This document shows, piece after piece, positions 9,382 through 18,761 of a DNA stretch of 64,000 bases (its first letter is position 1; each line of letters opens with the position of its first letter). The DNA is from Xanthobacteraceae bacterium. Lineage in GTDB: Bacteria; Pseudomonadota; Alphaproteobacteria; Rhizobiales; Xanthobacteraceae. The notes under the pieces were generated by a model that was not told the origin of the DNA, ran no database searches, and was given only the letters and a program-made list of their open reading frames with translations. Made by a program: the position numbers and the translations under genes. The stretch spans positions 22,623 to 86,622 of the forward strand of contig JASHOR010000102.1 in NCBI GenBank assembly GCA_030041005.1. The letters are read 5' to 3'.

Positions 9382-10023
9382 ATGAAAATCGCCATCATCG
9401 GTGCCGGCAATGTCGGCGGCACGCTCGGCGCCGCCTGGGCGCGCAAGGCCGGGCACGAGATTTTGTTCGGCGCGCGCGATCCCAGGGCCGAAAAGACGCA
9501 GGCGCTGGTGCAACAAATCGGCGGCAAGGCGCGCGCCGTCTCGCCGGCGGACGCCGCAGCGTCGGGCGACTTCATCGTATTGACGACGCCATGGCCGGCG
9601 GCCGAAGTGGCAATCCGCTCGCTCGGCAATATCAGCGGCAAGATTCTTCTCGATGCGACCAATCCGCTCGCCATGGGACCCGACGGGCTGGGCCTCGAAA
9701 TCGGTCACAGCATTTCGGCCGGCGAGAAGGTGCAGGGTTGGGCGCGGGGCGCTTCGGTGTTCAAGACGCTCAATACCACCGGGTTCGGCAACATGGCGGA
9801 TCCGGTGTTCAACGGCGTCAAATCGGTAATGTTCGTCGCCGGCGACGATGCCGCCAACAAGCCGAAAGTCATCGACCTGGTCGCTTCGCTCGGCTTCGAT
9901 GTGATCGACGCCGGGCCGCTGCGCAACGCGCGGCTGCTGGAGGCTCATGCCATGCTGTGGATCGAGCTTTCGCTCAAACGCGGGCTGGGCCGCGACTGGG
10001 CCTTCGCCCGCCTCAGGCGCTGA
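9382..10023 (+). CDS. NADP-dependent oxidoreductase, F420-dependent-reductase-like Rossmann protein
   Basis: A 213-residue soluble protein. The start at 9382 has GGAG eight bases before it. The N-terminus M-K-I-A-I-I-G-A-G-N-V-G-G-T-L is a classical dinucleotide-binding fold, and the following G-A-R-D suggests preference for NADP. Family members (COG2085) reduce F420 or NADP, but most bacterial copies have unknown substrates. The conserved D-A-T-N-P-L motif at residues 92-97 is typical. It is located between ilvB and ilvH and ends 12 bases before ilvH, so it is probably cotranscribed with ilvH. Whether it contributes to branched-chain synthesis is not known. Confidence 0.8.
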   Translation: MKIAIIGAGNVGGTLGAAWARKAGHEILFGARDPRAEKTQALVQQIGGKARAVSPADAAASGDFIVLTTPWPAAEVAIRSLGNISGKILLDATNPLAMGPDGLGLEIGHSISAGEKVQGWARGASVFKTLNTTGFGNMADPVFNGVKSVMFVAGDDAANKPKVIDLVASLGFDVIDAGPLRNARLLEAHAMLWIELSLKRGLGRDWAFARLRR

Positions 10024-10035
10024 AGGAGTCATGCC

Positions 10036-10584
10036 GTGAATGCCAATGCCCAGACCACGCATTACCCCGCCGCAGCGGTCAGCGAACGCGTCGAGACGCG
10101 CACGCTATGCGTGCTGGTCGACAACGAGCCGGGCGTGCTGGCGCGGGTCATCGGCCTGTTCTCCGGCCGCGGCTACAATATCGACTCGCTGACCGTCTCG
10201 GAGACCGAGCACGAAAAGCATCTCTCGCGCATCACCATCGTCACCAGCGGCACGGCGATGGTGCTGGAGCAGATCAAGAATCAGCTCGACCGCCAGGTGC
10301 CGGTGCATCGCGTCATCGACTTGACGACGACGAGTCCGGCGATCCAGCGCGAACTCGCCATGGTCAAGGTGCGCGGCAAGGGCGATCACCGCATGGAAGC
10401 GCTTCGCCTCGCCGACGCGTTCCGCGCCCGCGTCATCGATGCCACCACCGAAAGCTTCGTGTTCGAGATCACCGGCGCTTCCGAAAAGATCGAAAGCTTC
10501 ATCAACCTGATGCGGCCGGTCGGGCTCATCGAAGTGTCGCGCACCGGCGTCGCCGCCATCACGCGCGGGCCGGAAGGGATGTGA
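10036..10584 (+). CDS. ilvH: Acetolactate synthase, small (regulatory) subunit
   Basis: A 182-residue regulatory subunit that activates IlvB and confers feedback inhibition by valine. The N-terminal ACT domain shows L-V-D-N-E-P-G-V-L-A-R-V-I-G-L-F and G-Y-N-I-D-S-L-T-V. The conserved C-terminal domain contains F-E-I-T-G and G-L-I-E-V-S-R-T-G. The start is GTG at 10036 with AGGAG eight bases before it; the overlapping ATG at 10040 is out of frame. Its separation from ilvB by a reductase gene is unusual, as the two subunits are normally adjacent. Confidence 0.96.
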   Translation: MNANAQTTHYPAAAVSERVETRTLCVLVDNEPGVLARVIGLFSGRGYNIDSLTVSETEHEKHLSRITIVTSGTAMVLEQIKNQLDRQVPVHRVIDLTTTSPAIQRELAMVKVRGKGDHRMEALRLADAFRARVIDATTESFVFEITGASEKIESFINLMRPVGLIEVSRTGVAAITRGPEGM

Positions 10585-10592
10585 GCGCGTCT

Positions 10593-11153
10593 TTAAGCCG
10601 ACTTCCCCGACAGCTTCTGGACCAGCGTCGCAAAACGGTCGACGAAGCCTTGCAGGAATTTCTGCACGCTCTCGTCGCTGATATTGCCCTGATCGTCGAT
10701 GAGGCCCTGTTTATTGGAGATGTAGGCCTCGCCGCCGAGGAGCGTCATGCCGAGACCGAGCATCACCGAGCGCAGATGCTGCTGCGCCAGCGCGGTGCCG
10801 ATGGCGCCGCCCGAGGTGCCGGTGATGAAGCCGGGCTTGCCCGGCCAGACGCTCTTGCCATACGGCCGCGCGCCCCAGTCGATCGCGTTCTTCAGCGCCG
10901 TTGGCATCGACCGGTTATGCTCCGGCGTGACGATCAGAATGCCGTCGGCGCGCAAAATCTCGTCCTTGAAGCGCGCGACCTCGGCCGGGAGATTGCCCTC
11001 GTTATCCTGGTTGAACATGGGCAGATCGTCGATGCGCACGAATCTGGCGTCGAATTTGCCGGCACCGAGCCTGACCAGCGCCTGGGCGAGTTTGCGGTTG
11101 ATCGAGTCGCGGCGGTTGGAGCCGACGATGACGGCGACTTGTGGAAGCGGCAT
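10593..11153 (-). CDS. NADPH-dependent FMN reductase (ChrR/quinone-reductase-like)
   Basis: A 186-residue flavodoxin-fold reductase. The phosphate-binding motif G-S-N-R-R-D-S-I-N near residue 11 and the T-P-E-H-N-R-S-M-P motif around 80-88 place it in the ChrR/YieF-type FMN reductase family, which reduces quinones, chromate and related compounds. G-T-S-G-G-A-I-G-T (around 112-120) is the second FMN contact region. It is divergent from an HxlR-type regulator with 77 bases between starts, a common pairing in which the regulator senses an electrophile or quinone and controls the reductase. Confidence 0.88.
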   Translation of the reverse strand: MPLPQVAVIVGSNRRDSINRKLAQALVRLGAGKFDARFVRIDDLPMFNQDNEGNLPAEVARFKDEILRADGILIVTPEHNRSMPTALKNAIDWGARPYGKSVWPGKPGFITGTSGGAIGTALAQQHLRSVMLGLGMTLLGGEAYISNKQGLIDDQGNISDESVQKFLQGFVDRFATLVQKLSGKSA

Positions 11154-11230
11154 GATTGCAGACCTTGGTTGGCATTGGTAACTAAGGCTAGATACGTGAC
11201 CACGGGGCGGCGGCGCAAGCAGGCACAGTG

Positions 11231-11661
11231 ATGAAACCGAGGCACAGCAATTTACCCGCGGATTGCCGCGCGGTGAGCGATGTGCTCGCCCGCGTCGGCG
11301 ACAAATGGTCGGTGCTGGTCGTCACTCGGCTCGGGGAGCGGCCGATGCGCTTCAACGAGTTGCGCCGCGCGATCGGCGGCATCTCGCAGCGCATGCTCAC
11401 GCTCACCTTGCGCGGGCTCGAACGCGACGGACTCCTTACGCGCACGGTCTTTCCAACGATTCCGCCGCGGGTCGATTATGCGCTGACCCCGCTCGGTCGC
11501 GATCTGTTGCAGCCGGTATCGGCGCTCGGCGCCTGGGCGATCCGCAACCAGCCGAAGATTGCTCGGGCTCGCGAGCGGTTTGATGGTCTTAATGGCAAGG
11601 AGGACATGGCCGGCGCGGCCCGACGAGTCGGCAACAGGCTTGTGCCCGGCCTCGTCAGAAC

Positions 11662-11665
<4 letters not shown>
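11231..11665 (+). CDS. HxlR-family transcriptional regulator
   Basis: A 144-residue winged-helix regulator. The HxlR signature is clear: [14 protein letters not shown] at residues 18-31, [16 protein letters not shown] in the recognition region, and Y-x-L-T-P-L-G in the wing. One cysteine (Cys12) precedes the helix-turn-helix, in the position used for redox sensing in several HxlR/YodB-type proteins. It is divergent from the FMN reductase gene and probably controls it and itself from the short shared promoter. The last ten or so residues are variable and run up to the palindromic repeat. Confidence 0.88.
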
Positions 11666-12902
<1,237 letters not shown>

Positions 12903-12964
12903 TCCACGGCGTTTCGAGCATAATGATTTTAGGTTGAGGTAAAATCGCGGGCACGGGATATCTT

Positions 12965-12987
12965 ACCTCTCCCCGACGGGGAGAGGT
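12965..12987. repeat. Short perfect inverted repeat
   Basis: ACCTCTCCCC, three bases (GAC), then GGGGAGAGGT: a perfect 10-bp stem. This CTCTCCCC-type palindrome is common in intergenic DNA of Hyphomicrobiales. It sits downstream of ilvC and may act as an mRNA end or terminator-like hairpin, though no T-run follows. Confidence 0.6.
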
Positions 12988-13105
12988 GAACCAGAATGTT
13001 CGGGCATCTTCCGACGTGCCGGGACGCCCCGGCCACGGCTTGATCTCGATATGGCCGCCGCTACACTCGACTGCGGGCACGGCAATGAAAATGGGACGAA
13101 CGACT

Positions 13106-13720
13106 ATGAGCGTCAAACGGTATTTGTTCGCGGCCGGGAGCGTCGCACTTGGCCTCGGGCTGGCTGTTCCGGCGGCCAACGCGGCGGGGGTCTTCACACT
13201 GAGATCGAAGACTTTTGCGGACGGTCACATGATGCCGAAGAAGGTCGCCAACAGCAAAGCCAATTCGCAGGGCAATCCGAATTGCGTCGGGCAAGACGTT
13301 TCGCCGGAACTGCATTGGAGCAACGTGCCGGCCGGGACCAAGAGCTTTGCACTGTTGGTCACCGATCCGGACGCGCGCAACGGTGCCGGCGCGATGCAAA
13401 CCGTACTCTATGGCATACCGGCGTCCATCACCGGGCTCGCAGAGGGTGCGCTCAGCAAAGCCTCGGACAAGTTCGTTGGCGGCAAGAACTACGCCGGGGC
13501 CGGAACCTGGTCCGGTCCGTGCACGCCGCCGCACACCGCGCCTCATCATTATACTTTCATCTTCATCGCCACGACCTTCGAGCCGAAGGAGTTGCCGCCA
13601 GGACTGACGCATGACGAAGTGGTCGAGAAGATTGCGCCCGGCGGCAAGGCCCCGGTGAATGCAAAGGCATCGGCGGGTCTTGTCGGATTGTTCGTCGATC
13701 CCTGGCGCCCGAGCGAATAG
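13106..13720 (+). CDS. Exported YbhB/YbcL (PEBP/RKIP-like) protein
   Basis: A 204-residue protein of the phosphatidylethanolamine-binding/Raf-kinase-inhibitor-like family. The start at 13106 puts a clean signal peptide first (R-Y-L-F-A-A-G-S-V-A-L-G-L...A-A-N-A); ATGs at 13085 and 13091 are alternatives. Family motifs are visible: S-P-E-L-H-W, L-L-V-T-D-P-D-A and Y-A-G-P-like G-T-W-S-G-P-C-T-P-P, then H-H-Y-T-F. Ligands of bacterial members are unknown. It is followed after 15 bases by a Nudix-like gene, so the two may be cotranscribed. Confidence 0.88.
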   Translation: MSVKRYLFAAGSVALGLGLAVPAANAAGVFTLRSKTFADGHMMPKKVANSKANSQGNPNCVGQDVSPELHWSNVPAGTKSFALLVTDPDARNGAGAMQTVLYGIPASITGLAEGALSKASDKFVGGKNYAGAGTWSGPCTPPHTAPHHYTFIFIATTFEPKELPPGLTHDEVVEKIAPGGKAPVNAKASAGLVGLFVDPWRPSE

Positions 13721-13735
13721 CGCAAGCCCGCAGCC

Positions 13736-14452
13736 ATGACGACGTCGAGCGTGCCGGACGTTGAAATCGCCGCGCTCGACCACGCGCAAATCGGACTGAA
13801 GCCGTGGCGTTGGCCGTTCGCTGTCGAGCGGCGCGAGGCCATCGACCGCGACTTCGCCGAGCTTCAGCGCCGGCGTTCGGCCGTCTGGAACGGCCGCGTC
13901 CTGCTGCTCAATCGCTACATCGTCGCCAGTGGCGTGCTGCAAGGGACCTGCTTCGAAACCGACTATGCCAGTCTGTGCGCCTGGCGGGCCTGGAAATTCC
14001 CCGATACGGGCGTGCATAATTTCTTCGCCGCGGCGGCGCTGCAGAGCGCCGACGGCGCCTTTCTGGTGGGCGACATGGCGAGTTCGACCGCCAATGCCGG
14101 CCTGATCACCTTTCCGTGCGGTACGCCGGAGCCGGCCGACGTCGATGCGCGCGGCGCGCTCGACCTGCCCGGTCATCTCGGTCGCGAAATGTTGGAAGAG
14201 GTCGGCATCAGACTCTCCGAACTCGGTGCCGAGCCCGGCTGGACGATGGTGCGCGACGGCGGTTATCTGGCGCTGGTCAAGCGGCTCATGTCGCCGCAAA
14301 GCGCCGAAGCGCTCTGTGCGCGCATCATGGCCTATATTGCCGGCGAACAGCGGCCCGAATTTACCGGCATCCGCATCCTGCGCTCGCAAGCCGATTTCGA
14401 TCCCGGCATGCCGCGTTTCGTCACCGCGTATTTGCGGCACTTCTGGTCGTGA
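13736..14452 (+). CDS. Nudix-like hydrolase with a degenerate Nudix box
   Basis: 238 residues, soluble. The best clue is R-E-M-L-E-E-V-G-I near residue 150, which fits the R-E-x-x-E-E-x-G core of the Nudix box, with F-P-C-G-T-P-E upstream as the box start. The spacing is longer than the canonical G-x5-E-x7-R-E because of an inserted A-R-G-A-L-D-L-P-type stretch, and the glutamate expected eight residues before the Arg is absent. It lies 15 bases after the PEBP-like gene. Nudix enzymes hydrolyse nucleoside-diphosphate-linked substrates; activity here is uncertain. Confidence 0.7.
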   Translation: MTTSSVPDVEIAALDHAQIGLKPWRWPFAVERREAIDRDFAELQRRRSAVWNGRVLLLNRYIVASGVLQGTCFETDYASLCAWRAWKFPDTGVHNFFAAAALQSADGAFLVGDMASSTANAGLITFPCGTPEPADVDARGALDLPGHLGREMLEEVGIRLSELGAEPGWTMVRDGGYLALVKRLMSPQSAEALCARIMAYIAGEQRPEFTGIRILRSQADFDPGMPRFVTAYLRHFWS

Positions 14453-14659
14453 CCGACCGTCGTCGTCGGTCAGTCGTCGGCCTTGCGCGCGGTCTGCCTC
14501 CTCGGCTAAAAGTGTTGCTGCTCCCCATCGGGTTAACGCGGCATTCACCCTGATCCGCGACCCTGGCGAGTCATGACGAGGGCTTTGGCAATGGCGACGC
14601 GCCGCAATCGTCGCGCGATCACCCGGGAGGCCGGTTCGGCCGCCGCCGGCGTTGCCTGC

Positions 14660-14704
14660 ATGTCCCGCGCGATTCTCGGGCTCCTGCTCCTTAGCGCCCC
14701 CTGA
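14660..14704 (+). CDS. Putative leuA leader peptide (attenuation)
   Basis: A 14-codon frame, M-S-R-A-I-L-G-L-L-L-L-S-A-P, with five Leu codons in six positions (14675-14692). It lies 110 bases upstream of leuA and ends inside the left arm of a hairpin. An in-frame ATG at 14591 could make a longer version with the same Leu-rich end. The layout matches a leucine-sensing leader peptide: ribosome stalling at Leu codons would alter folding of the RNA before leuA. Function is inferred from position and codon content. Confidence 0.65.
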   Translation: MSRAILGLLLLSAP

Positions 14705-14792
14705 GGGCCGGCTGGGCCTTTGCGCCTGGGCACTCAGGGGTCGAGCGAAAGCCAGCAGCCCTTAAGCGCCCGAATCCCGAAGCGGCGGGCGC
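14698..14792 (+). promoter_or_regulatory. Leader RNA hairpins upstream of leuA
   Basis: CCCCTGAG (14698-14705), which spans the leader stop codon, pairs with CTCAGGGG (14733-14740). A second stem, GCGCCCG (14766-14772) with CGGGCGC (14786-14792), ends eight bases before the leuA ribosome binding site AAAGGA (14801-14806). No T-run follows either stem, so control could act on translation or through Rho rather than by an intrinsic terminator. Confidence 0.5.
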
Positions 14793-14814
14793 AAGCGATA
14801 AAAGGACCCAGATC

Positions 14815-16440
14815 ATGACTGCCTCAGTGAAATCCGAGCCGGCCAAACCTGCGCCGGCAAAGTCGGAAAAGGACCGCGTCGTCATTTTCGACACCACGCT
14901 GCGCGACGGCGAGCAGTGCCCCGGCGCGACGATGACGCACGAAGAAAAGCTCGAAGTCGCCGAATTGCTCGATCAGATGGGCGTCGACATCATCGAGGCC
15001 GGTTTCCCGATCGCCTCGGATGGCGATTTCGCCGCCGTCAACGAGATTGCCAAGCGCACCAAGAACGCCGTGGTCTGCGGGCTTGCGCGCGCCGGATTCA
15101 AGGACATCGACCGCGCCGGCGAGGCGATCAAGCCGGCCAGGCGGTCGCGCATCCATACTTTCATCTCCACCTCGCCGGTGCACATGAAGTGGAAGCTGCA
15201 ACTGCCGGCCGAGAAGGTCTATGAAATGGTGATCGCCTCGGTGACGCGCGCGCGCGGCTACACCGACGACGTCGAGTGGTCGTGCGAGGACGGCACCCGT
15301 ACCGAGCATGATTTCCTCTGCCGCTGCGTCGAGGCCGCGATCAAGGCCGGCGCCACCACCATCAACATTCCCGACACGGTGGGCTACTCGGTGCCCGAGG
15401 AATATTTCGCGCTGATCAAGATGGTGCGCGAACGCGTGCCCAATTCCGACCAGGCACGGTTCTCGGTGCACTGCCACGACGACCTCGGCATGGCGGTCGC
15501 CAACTCGCTCGCCGGCGTGCGCGCCGGCGCGCGGCAGATCGAATGCACCATCAACGGCATCGGCGAACGCGCCGGCAACGCCTCGCTGGAGGAGGCGGTG
15601 ATGGCGATGCGCGTGCGCAACGACGTGATGCCGTACTGGACCGGCATCGACGCGACGATGTTGACGCGAGCCTCGAAATTGGTCTCCGCCGTCACCTCGT
15701 TCCCGGTGCAGTACAACAAGGCGATCGTCGGGCGGAACGCTTTCGCTCACGAAAGCGGCATTCACCAGGACGGCATGCTCAAGCACACCCAGACCTACGA
15801 GATCATGATGCCCGAGGACGTGGGCGTGAAGCAGACCTCGCTGGTCATGGGCAAGCATTCCGGCCGCCACGCCTTCGTGCACAAGCTCGAGGAGCTGGGC
15901 TACAAGCTCGGCGACAATCAGCTCGAAGAGGCGTTCGTGCGCTTCAAGGCGCTGGCCGACCGCAAGAAGCACGTCTACGACGAGGACATCGAGGCTCTGG
16001 TGGACGAGGAGATCGCCACCGCGCAGGACCGCATCAAGCTCGTGTCCCTGTCGGTCATCGCCGGCACGCGCGGGCCGCAGCGCGCCACCATGAAACTCGA
16101 CGTGGGCGGCAAGTCGATGCTCGAAGAGCGCGAGGGCAACGGCCCGGTCGACGCCACCTTCAACTGCATCAAGGCGATGGTACCGCACGAGGCGACGCTC
16201 GAGCTTTATCAGGTGCACGCGGTGACCGAGGGCACCGACGCGCAGGCCGAAGTCTCGGTGCGGCTGTCGCAGAACGGGCGTTCGGTGACGGCCAAGGGCG
16301 CCGATCCGGACACGCTCGTCGCCTCGGCCAAGGCGTACCTGGCCGCGCTCAACAAGCTGGTCGCGCGCCAGCAGCGCAGCAGCAAGCTTGAGCCGATTGC
16401 GGTTGGCGAGCGCCGCATCCACTCGACGGATGCCGGGTGA
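14815..16440 (+). CDS. leuA: 2-isopropylmalate synthase
   Basis: A 541-residue enzyme that condenses acetyl-CoA with 2-ketoisovalerate, the committed step to leucine. The N-terminal TIM barrel begins V-I-F-D-T-T-L-R-D-G-E-Q, a hallmark motif with the metal-binding Asp. The metal site H-C-H-D-D-L-G appears around residues 221-227 and G-I-G-E-R-A-G-N shortly after. The C-terminal regulatory domain, from about residue 400, matches the leucine-binding LeuA dimer domain (e.g. G-T-R-G-P-Q, L-D-V-G-G-K). AAAGGA is eight bases before the ATG. A Leu-rich leader frame upstream suggests attenuation in addition to feedback inhibition. Confidence 0.97.
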   Translation: MTASVKSEPAKPAPAKSEKDRVVIFDTTLRDGEQCPGATMTHEEKLEVAELLDQMGVDIIEAGFPIASDGDFAAVNEIAKRTKNAVVCGLARAGFKDIDRAGEAIKPARRSRIHTFISTSPVHMKWKLQLPAEKVYEMVIASVTRARGYTDDVEWSCEDGTRTEHDFLCRCVEAAIKAGATTINIPDTVGYSVPEEYFALIKMVRERVPNSDQARFSVHCHDDLGMAVANSLAGVRAGARQIECTINGIGERAGNASLEEAVMAMRVRNDVMPYWTGIDATMLTRASKLVSAVTSFPVQYNKAIVGRNAFAHESGIHQDGMLKHTQTYEIMMPEDVGVKQTSLVMGKHSGRHAFVHKLEELGYKLGDNQLEEAFVRFKALADRKKHVYDEDIEALVDEEIATAQDRIKLVSLSVIAGTRGPQRATMKLDVGGKSMLEEREGNGPVDATFNCIKAMVPHEATLELYQVHAVTEGTDAQAEVSVRLSQNGRSVTAKGADPDTLVASAKAYLAALNKLVARQQRSSKLEPIAVGERRIHSTDAG

Positions 16441-16472
16441 GGGTCATTCCGGGGCGCGGGCCGTCGGCCCCC

Positions 16473-16622
16473 TGGTGTGGCGGTTCAGAAGTCCGCATCA
16501 TTCCTGCCGCGACATTCTGAACCAAAGCCACACTAGATCAATAAGTTGCCAGTGTCCTTCGCTTCCGAAGTTCGCAAACGAGGGTGCCGCATAATGATCG
16601 AACTTCGGAATCGGGACACTAG
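16473..16622 (+). repeat. Bipartite palindromic repeat (A shortened, B complete)
   Basis: Module A (16473-16536) begins TGGTGTGGCGGTTCAGAAGT, lacks part of its second arm, and ends CCACACTA. The constant linker GATCAATAAGTTGCC (16536-16550) leads to module B (16550-16622) with TTCCGAAGTTCGCA and GAACTTCGGAA arms. It occupies nearly all of the gap between leuA and the next gene. Confidence 0.9.
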
Positions 16623-16646
16623 CCCGGAATGACATAGAACTCGGCG

Positions 16647-17120
16647 ATGAACCCTCCTCAGTTCGCGATGCTCTTGGCCAAGCTTGAATCAGCGCGCGAC
16701 GATGAGGCGCGCGAAGACGCCGTCGGCGATCTTGCCTGGATTTTTTATTCCGGCAACTGGGAGGTGGCGGAAGGGGAACCGGTTCTTCAGAAGCTGGTCA
16801 ACATGATCGGCCCTGAGCCCAATAAGAACATCGGGAACTTAGTTCTTGAAGCGCTTGAAGGTGCCTACGGCATAACGGACTCCTGGAACCGCAAGGAGAT
16901 ACGCCTCGATCTTGATCCGCTGGTCCGCATGCTCAACTCGCTCAACAGCGCCAATTTGACCGGCAACATGTGTAGAATCCTCGACATTCTCGGAGAGTCG
17001 GGCCAAGCGAAATATCGCGACGCGTGCGCCCCATACCTCGACCATTCCAACCAGGGTGTCCGGCAGGCCGCCGAATTCGCGATCGAACGTTTGAAGTCAG
17101 TCGGAGCCGGCCAGGGTTGA
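16647..17120 (+). CDS. Small helical (HEAT-like) protein of unknown function
   Basis: 157 residues, no signal peptide. The sequence is built of amphipathic helices of similar length with N-x-x-x-L-V-L-E-A-L-E and V-R-Q-A-A-E-F-A-I-E-R-L patterns, the latter typical of HEAT/Armadillo repeats. It is acidic overall. The ORF starts 25 bases after a bipartite repeat and stands alone. Such small HEAT-like proteins include immunity proteins of toxin systems, but no toxin gene is adjacent, so that remains speculation. Its base composition is somewhat less GC-rich than leuA, a possible sign of separate origin. Confidence 0.6.
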   Translation: MNPPQFAMLLAKLESARDDEAREDAVGDLAWIFYSGNWEVAEGEPVLQKLVNMIGPEPNKNIGNLVLEALEGAYGITDSWNRKEIRLDLDPLVRMLNSLNSANLTGNMCRILDILGESGQAKYRDACAPYLDHSNQGVRQAAEFAIERLKSVGAGQG

Positions 17121-17362
17121 GAGCGTCAGCCGGCCGCGGCTTCGCGTCCGTCCCGCGAAGCGGGAGGGGAAACCATCCGAAGCTCGCGTGAGCGAGCGAG
17201 GGATTGGGCGCGCTCTGTGGCGATTTTCTGCTCGCGACGGTGATGCGCGCCTGCGCGAGCAATGAATTCGGGTAGGGGGCGACGGGGCTGTTTTTGCCTC
17301 GGCAACCTTTCATTTACCTTGTCCGTTTACCAATTGTTAGCAGGCGATATCGGGAGCGATCC

Positions 17363-17971
17363 ATGCTGCTGGGCAGCCGCATTTCGATCGGGCCGTTCGT
17401 GCCCGAGGATTCCGCGGCAATGTTCTGCTGGTTCAATGACGTTGCCGCGGCGCGCCTCGATCTCGCCTATCGTCCGGTCGACATGATGACGCACCAGCAG
17501 TGGTGGCAAGGGCTCGGCAAGGATCCGAGCAAGGTCGTGTTTGCAATCCGCAAGATCAGCGATCCGGCGATCATCGGCTTCGTGCAAATCGTCGGCATCA
17601 ACGGCGTCCACCGGTCCGCGGAGATCGGCATCAGGATCGGCGAGGAGAAAAACCGCGGGCAGGGATTTGGTGCGGAGGCATTGCGGCTTGCTCTGGATTT
17701 CTGCTGGAACCATCTCAATCTCAACCGGGCGCAATTGACCGTCTTCCAGCACAATCATCGCGCCATCGGCGCCTACAAGGCGGCTGGCTTCTGCAAAGAA
17801 GGCCGCATGCGCAAGGCTGCCTTCATCGGCGGCAACTGGGTCGACCTGATCATGATGGCGGCGCTGCGCCCGCCGCAACGAAAGCGCGGGCCGTCAATCC
17901 CTTCCGCGGCGGAAAACGTCGCGCCCACTGCGACGAGCTTACGCGCGCCCCCTGACATGCGCGCAGCATGA
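17363..17971 (+). CDS. GNAT-family N-acetyltransferase
   Basis: 202 residues. ATG at 17363 with GGGAG seven bases before it is preferred over the upstream in-frame ATG at 17294. The acetyl-CoA binding region E-I-G-I-R-I-G-E-E-K-N-R-G-Q-G-F-G (around residues 88-104) matches GNAT motif A. The following N-H-R-A-I-G-A-Y-K-A-A-G-F (around 132-144) matches motif B of RimJ/RimL/SpeG-like enzymes. The substrate cannot be told. The last 30 residues are low-complexity and may be unstructured. Confidence 0.85.
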   Translation: MLLGSRISIGPFVPEDSAAMFCWFNDVAAARLDLAYRPVDMMTHQQWWQGLGKDPSKVVFAIRKISDPAIIGFVQIVGINGVHRSAEIGIRIGEEKNRGQGFGAEALRLALDFCWNHLNLNRAQLTVFQHNHRAIGAYKAAGFCKEGRMRKAAFIGGNWVDLIMMAALRPPQRKRGPSIPSAAENVAPTATSLRAPPDMRAA

Positions 17972-18185
17972 GCGCGCCCGCGCGGTGTCATCCCCGAGAC
18001 GCTGCATGTCGCCTCGAAGCGGATCACGCGCCGCGCCCGCGCCGTCCATCCCGAACGGTCGTGGACATTGAGGTGGCGCGCAAAGCCATCCCTTGACCTT
18101 GCGGCTGCTGCTGCTTGGAATCGCCCGCGCAATGTCTTAGATAGGCCCTGCGGGGTGGCGGCTTGAGGCAACAACGAGATGGAAA

Positions 18186-18758
18186 TTGGGTAAAGGCCAG
18201 CACGATCCGGATAAGGAGCGCGTCTTTGTGCGCCCTATTGCCGGCGCCTACAGCCTGACCGATGAACTCAAGCGGTTGCGATCGATGCCGCGGGTGATCA
18301 AGGGCAAGGAAACCAAGCTCGACGGCGGGCCGCAGCATTTTTCCCGGCACTACGTGGAACCGGAGGATGGACTGTGCCAAACCCTGCACATCCATCTTGA
18401 GGAATATGCGCCCGGCGGCACCACGCAAAAGCACGGCCACGTCAACGAGGCGGCGTTTTACATCCTCGACGGCGCCGGCTACGAGATTCACGACGGCGTG
18501 CGCTACGACTGGAAGGCCGGCGATGTCGCCATCGTGCACAATAATTGCGTCCACCAGCACACCAACGCCAGCACGCGCGAGCCGGCGCGCGCGCTCGTCA
18601 TCAAGACCAAGCCGATGTACTTGTTCATGAACATGCTGTTCCAGCACACGGTGATCAAGCGGCCGAAAACGCCGTCGCCGACCCAGGGCAATTTCGTGCC
18701 GCGAGACTACGAAGAGGATTTCAACCATCCCTCCGAAAAGGCCGACGAGGAGGTTTAG
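18186..18758 (+). CDS. Cupin-domain protein (first of a pair)
   Basis: 190 residues with a single cupin domain. Cupin motif 1 is G-G-T-T-Q-K-H-G-H-V-N-E around residues 77-88, supplying His and Glu metal ligands. Motif 2 lies around 118-126 with H-N-N-C-V-H-Q-H. The assigned start is TTG, because no ATG or GTG lies closer with a ribosome binding site; a GTG at 18228 is the alternative. It is followed after three bases by a second cupin gene, so the two are almost certainly cotranslated. Family members include dioxygenases, decarboxylases and sensors; the substrate is unknown. Confidence 0.75.
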   Translation: MGKGQHDPDKERVFVRPIAGAYSLTDELKRLRSMPRVIKGKETKLDGGPQHFSRHYVEPEDGLCQTLHIHLEEYAPGGTTQKHGHVNEAAFYILDGAGYEIHDGVRYDWKAGDVAIVHNNCVHQHTNASTREPARALVIKTKPMYLFMNMLFQHTVIKRPKTPSPTQGNFVPRDYEEDFNHPSEKADEEV

Positions 18759-18761
18759 ACA

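Noticed and set aside
7107..9674. 855-residue open frame antisense to ilvB
   Set aside because: It is an open reverse frame of a GC-rich gene; the composition is Arg/His/Asp-biased, it has no domains, and ilvB is unambiguous.
9591..11231. 546-residue frame crossing ilvH and the FMN reductase
   Set aside because: Composition of an out-of-frame translation; it crosses two well-supported genes on both strands.
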